From Hassallia byssoidea VB512170 (lineage in GTDB: Bacteria; Cyanobacteriota; Cyanobacteriia; Cyanobacteriales; Nostocaceae): DNA of 64,000 bases. How positions within the stretch are numbered: position 1 is the stretch's first letter; the number at the start of each line of letters is the position of its first letter. Where the stretch lies: contig NZ_JTCM02000005.1 of NCBI RefSeq assembly GCF_000817785.2, positions 118,484 through 182,483 on the forward strand, given 5' to 3'. Positions 61,093 through 64,000 of the stretch are shown piece after piece. Made by a program: the position numbers and the translations under genes. Under the pieces are notes generated by a model. It was not told where the DNA came from. It saw only the letters and a program-made list of their open reading frames with translations, and did no database searches.

Positions 61093-61305
61093 TTGAAGCA
61101 GCTTCAAGCGCTTCTTAATGTTGTTCAGGAGCTAGTTGTTTCTGCTCCGGAATGGACGGAGATTATACATTACCGAATATTTAATGATGAGCCAACTCGC
61201 TTTTTATATCAAGATATGTTGAGGTCTGCTGATTTGAATACTCAACAATTAATTACGAAAATTTTGGATGATATTGCCCGAAAACATGAATTAATTAATG
61301 TTTAA
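61093..61305 (+). CDS. Small hypothetical helical protein
   Basis: 70 residues from a TTG at 61093 (no better start): LKQLQALLNVVQELVVSAPE then WTEIIHYRIFNDEPTRFLYQ. The open frame extends upstream without a start codon, so the true N-terminus may be lost. No family recognised. Confidence 0.45.
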   Translation: MKQLQALLNVVQELVVSAPEWTEIIHYRIFNDEPTRFLYQDMLRSADLNTQQLITKILDDIARKHELINV

Positions 61306-61352
61306 TATTTTTTGTCCGTCGAGAAATTTAATTTGTTTTTATGTTATTTTTT

Positions 61353-61697
61353 TCAAGCTCTTTTTTGCACTAATTCTCTCTCACTCCAAATTGCTTGCAG
61401 TAACTCTTGTAATTGACGAACAGCAAAAGCAGGGAGTAAGTCGGTTATTAACCATTGGTAAGCTAGTTGCTCAGATGAACGAAACTCCTGTGCTTTGTAT
61501 AATAGAGAGGCTGCACTGACTGCTGTAATACCAATAGTTCTTGTTTTAGTTGGCTCTAAAGCTTCGAGTGCTAAAATTTCTGCTTGGGCTGCAAGCCGAT
61601 AAAGTTCTACAGCACGAGCATTATTCTGCTCTCTCTTCGCTGACTCTGCCAATTTTGCATAATGCTCACTTTCAGAATGATGTGATACCCAACTCAT
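61353..61697 (-). CDS. Hypothetical helical (TPR-like) protein
   Basis: 114 residues, all-helical: HYAKLAESAKREQNNARAVE then LYRLAAQAEILALEALEPTK and SSEQLAYQWLITDLLPAFAV. Resembles a small TPR-like unit found next to the following gene in cyanobacteria. It starts 2 bp after the upstream stop, so the two form an operon. Confidence 0.6.
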   Translation of the reverse strand: MSWVSHHSESEHYAKLAESAKREQNNARAVELYRLAAQAEILALEALEPTKTRTIGITAVSAASLLYKAQEFRSSEQLAYQWLITDLLPAFAVRQLQELLQAIWSERELVQKRA

Positions 61698-61699
61698 AA

Positions 61700-61972
61700 T
61701 TAAGATTCTACGGTTTGCATTATTATTAATTTAGCGCGGAATCCAACTACACAGGCTAAAGCTGGCAAGTTGCTGTCACCTTGTAATGCTTGGTCTACTT
61801 TTTCTCGCAAACGTCGTTTAATCTCTGATACGCCTAAATTTGTGCCAGAAACTTCAAGCCGAAAACATCCTTCTAGGTCTTCAACTTCCTGACCAAGTGG
61901 TGCTATATAATAATCTGCTCCTGTGCGGGTTTCTGCCCTTCTTTTAGCGCCCACATTCAACAACTCATGCAC
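61700..61972 (-). CDS. Hypothetical protein, probably N-terminally truncated
   Basis: 90 residues: TRTGADYYIAPLGQEVEDLE then GCFRLEVSGTNLGVSEIKRR and LPALACVVGFRAKLIIM. In related genes this block is preceded by a longer N-terminal domain, as I recall; here the frame opens only about 16 residues before it, so the front was probably lost. Function unknown. Confidence 0.5.
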   Translation of the reverse strand: MHELLNVGAKRRAETRTGADYYIAPLGQEVEDLEGCFRLEVSGTNLGVSEIKRRLREKVDQALQGDSNLPALACVVGFRAKLIIMQTVES

Positions 61973-62498
61973 GACAATTTGCTAATACCCCAAGGAACAC
62001 ATGCGGGAATCTAGTCCACAAACAAACAACTTATCCGAGCCGAACTAGGGTAACACGCAGGCATACCAACACAGATGGCATCACTATCAAAATACGTTGA
62101 CTTTGTTGTTCTGCTAACATCATCCACCAGAGCGCGGACTACATTAAAGTCCAAGATGACACATATCAGCTTGACGCCCAACTGATGCTGCTAGCAGCCA
62201 AGTACTTGTCCATTGAGTTTAGTCTAACACCCGGAATACATTGCTAATGGTTCTTTGAAGACTGCGCTTACAAATTGCACTTTGTCAGGAATGAAGTTGG
62301 TTTGAGGGAAATGGGCAATGGTGATGTGCGATCGCTTGCCTTATTCCCTATACCAAAAGATAAGCGGTACACAGTACTGGCAGCAACTAGTTTCTTCACA
62401 CTCGCAATCTATACCCAGTCCAAATATTTAACTATAAAATAACACCACAAGCACTACAGGCGAATGGCACAGTACTAAACCCTACATAGCTAAAGAAA
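61973..62498. other. Region of gene remnants
   Basis: Holds stop-free scraps (for example ADYIKVQDDTYQLDAQLMLL then AAKYLSIEFSLTPGIHC at about 62134-62247) but no complete gene; a HIP1-like site lies at about 62327. Confidence 0.3.
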
Positions 62499-62903
62499 CT
62501 ACAACTCAATATCAGGTTTTTTTGCTATAACAGATTGATTCTGTTGCTTCTTAGATGGCGATTCATAATGAAAAGGATCTCTCCCCAGGCGCAGCTCATC
62601 AATAAGAGGCACTCCATCTTCATCTAAATCACTATAGAGGATATGTTCGACTACATAAGGAGGAGCCTCAATTGCGACACGATTAACTACATTAGCAACA
62701 AACTCTAGAGAACATTCTGATGCAGACAAAGCTTGCAGCAAATCATCTGCATCTTGCTCGGTCATTTCGCTCAGATTTTTTTTAATACCAGCTTCAGTAA
62801 AAAAATCATCATAAAATTCTTTTTCTTGTTCTGTAAAGTTTTCCCGCTTCGCTTGCGAAATAACAAGCTCAGTCCGCCGTTGTTGTTCTTGAGAAAATTC
62901 CAT
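62499..62903 (-). CDS. Hypothetical protein with an EF-hand-like calcium motif
   Basis: 134 residues: a charged N-terminal half (RRTELVISQAKRENFTEQEK) and, near residue 93, SDLDEDGVPLIDELRLGRDP, a D-x-D-x-D-G loop of the thrombospondin-3/EF-hand type. No signal peptide. No family recognised. Confidence 0.55.
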   Translation of the reverse strand: MEFSQEQQRRTELVISQAKRENFTEQEKEFYDDFFTEAGIKKNLSEMTEQDADDLLQALSASECSLEFVANVVNRVAIEAPPYVVEHILYSDLDEDGVPLIDELRLGRDPFHYESPSKKQQNQSVIAKKPDIEL

Positions 62904-63663
62904 AAAAATGATAGTATGTTATCTATCTCATTATGGCTAACTAAAAATAAACAGTCAATAAAAACAGATAATAAGTTGCCTTGAAGCCATTAACATATAA
63001 ATATAAAATTAATTTTGAGTAACTTATAAATTTTTAAATAAAAATTATTAAACAAAACATGCACATTTATAACCTCAAACTGAGCTAAGAATTTCTCGAT
63101 TTAAACATCACAGGCAGCAATTTGTGGCAGCAATTTGTGTCTGATAAAACTCGTAGAGTAGCAATTCCTGTTGTAGGATAAACACCAGCCAGGAACCTGA
63201 AAAAATTATCGGTCAAGTGGGAGCAACGCTTACGCCAACAATCCGATTTTTTGGCTTTAAACACAAAATAAATTTTTTGTCAATCATCTATGTGCCACTT
63301 TAAGGTGCGTTTGCTCTGGTAAGCGATCGCTCTTTATGTTTCGGCTGGGCAGTCACAACTTTCTTCTAGAACTAAAAAGCGCGTCCTTTGTCAATACGGT
63401 TCGGATAAGAAATTTACCGTGTAGTCTTGATGGGGAAGATGGGGAGGATGAGGAAGTTATTTTATTTATCTCCCTCATCTCCCTCATCTCCCTCATCTCC
63501 CTTACAACTTGGGCTGGCAACGCCTGTAGGTTTTAAGTATATTAAGCTACAATTAGAGAAAGCATGTGTAATTGAAGTTTTATCGCGACAAAGTGAGTCG
63601 GTTGGGGCATTATAGGGGAGAATAGTTTTGATATCGAAAACAGCCATTTTCGAGCGCAGTGCT
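62904..63663. other. Intergenic region with a 9-bp tandem repeat
   Basis: No supported gene. Contains CTCCCTCAT repeated about 3.5 times at 63470-63502, a short nearby complement (GGGGAAGATGGGGAGGATGA) and a HIP1 site near 63323. Confidence 0.5.
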
Positions 63664-64000
63664 ATGTCCGATACACCACATCCCCCTAGACGTACATTCC
63701 ATAAAAGCAGCGATGATACCGGATTTGACTCGGCGGTGGAGTCATTAGAAAAATCTCTTTGGGCCCCTATTGAGCGGTATTTTGCTGCAACAGAGGATGA
63801 ACAGGATGTGATTGCTTTGATGCTTGCCAACATCCGCGCACCCAGTACGCGGCGCGAATACCAGAAAGATTTACGGAAATTTTTTGTGGCGATGACGGGG
63901 TGTGAGCCAAATATTGATAGCGTGTTGGAGTTTTTGCACCTTACCGAGAAGCGGGCGGTGGCAGTGGTTCTAAAATATAAAGCTTTGCTACTGGCACAGA
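63664..64000 (+). CDS. Tyrosine recombinase/integrase-like protein (partial)
   Basis: 112 residues to the window end: SDDTGFDSAVESLEKSLWAP then IERYFAATEDEQDVIALMLA, NIRAPSTRREYQKDLRKFFV then AMTGCEPNIDSVLEFLHLTE. The STRREYQKDLRKFF segment fits the SAM-like N-terminal DNA-binding domain of phage-type integrases; the catalytic Arg-His-Arg-Tyr part lies outside. An integrase here is consistent with a mobile element. Confidence 0.65.
   Translation, partial: MSDTPHPPRRTFHKSSDDTGFDSAVESLEKSLWAPIERYFAATEDEQDVIALMLANIRAPSTRREYQKDLRKFFVAMTGCEPNIDSVLEFLHLTEKRAVAVVLKYKALLLAQ

Noticed and set aside
61973..62498. Coding-like scraps as genes
   Set aside because: No start codons, no motifs and short open stretches.
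63470..63502. Tandem CTCCCTCAT units as a CRISPR array
   Set aside because: Units are contiguous 9-mers without spacers.

Overview
The window reads as accessory DNA of a filamentous, Nostocales-like cyanobacterium, most likely a large conjugative plasmid or integrated conjugative element. The evidence is the many copies of the HIP1 octamer GCGATCGC, short HIP1-ended dispersed repeats scattered even inside genes, cyanobacterial IS families, an ACR3/PstS/ArsR arsenic cluster, and a full type IV secretion (T4SS) gene set. No rRNA, tRNA or CRISPR array was seen, and no core metabolic gene.

Layout. 1-7985 is a decaying metal-resistance island: a live arsR-pstS-acr3 operon on the minus strand, a thioredoxin-like/merR pair, a TIGR03943-type membrane protein, and ruins of tniQ, a cation-diffusion facilitator, an Nramp transporter and two facing IS630 copies. 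7988-19358 is minus strand. Its core (about 10838-19358) is a tight operon starting with two helix-turn-helix proteins, followed by small membrane proteins, an M23 peptidase, a GH104-like lysozyme, an FtsK-type DNA translocase, a RusA-like nuclease and a P-loop ATPase. 19750-25025 (minus) holds a Septu-like pair (HNH nuclease plus AAA/ABC ATPase) separated by a broken four-helix-bundle gene and repeats, then three unknown genes.

At 25026-25330 the coding strand flips. This divergent spacer has three copies of a 14-bp element and could be a control or origin region. 25331-37369 (plus) carries plasmid or phage-like cargo: a duplicated-domain protein, GIY-YIG and DUF5131 proteins, an AIPR-like protein, a Gp157-like protein and several tiny genes. 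A TnpB gene here is split by an IS701-like element with a CTAA target duplication.

38393-58457 (plus) is the conjugation region: a Ycf46-type AAA ATPase, then VirB2-, VirB3-, VirB4-, VirB5-, VirB6-, VirB8-, VirB10- and VirB9-like genes, an exported unknown, a VirD4 coupling protein, coiled-coil accessory genes and an 849-residue acidic protein. Two paralogous DUF192 proteins bracket the module. No relaxase was recognised in the window. 58560-64000 contains an ISL2-type IS5 element, a broken glycosyltransferase, several unknown genes and the start of a tyrosine-recombinase-like gene.

How the parts may work together: the T4SS supplies ATPases, pilus, channel and coupling protein, but no wall-cutting enzyme is encoded inside the 38-58 kb module. 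The FtsK/lysozyme/M23 operon could supply that activity or be a separate DNA-translocation machine. That operon, and a C-terminal tail (PLPhDAYKxFF) shared by the coupling protein and a neighbouring coiled-coil protein, are the best candidates for undescribed biology.
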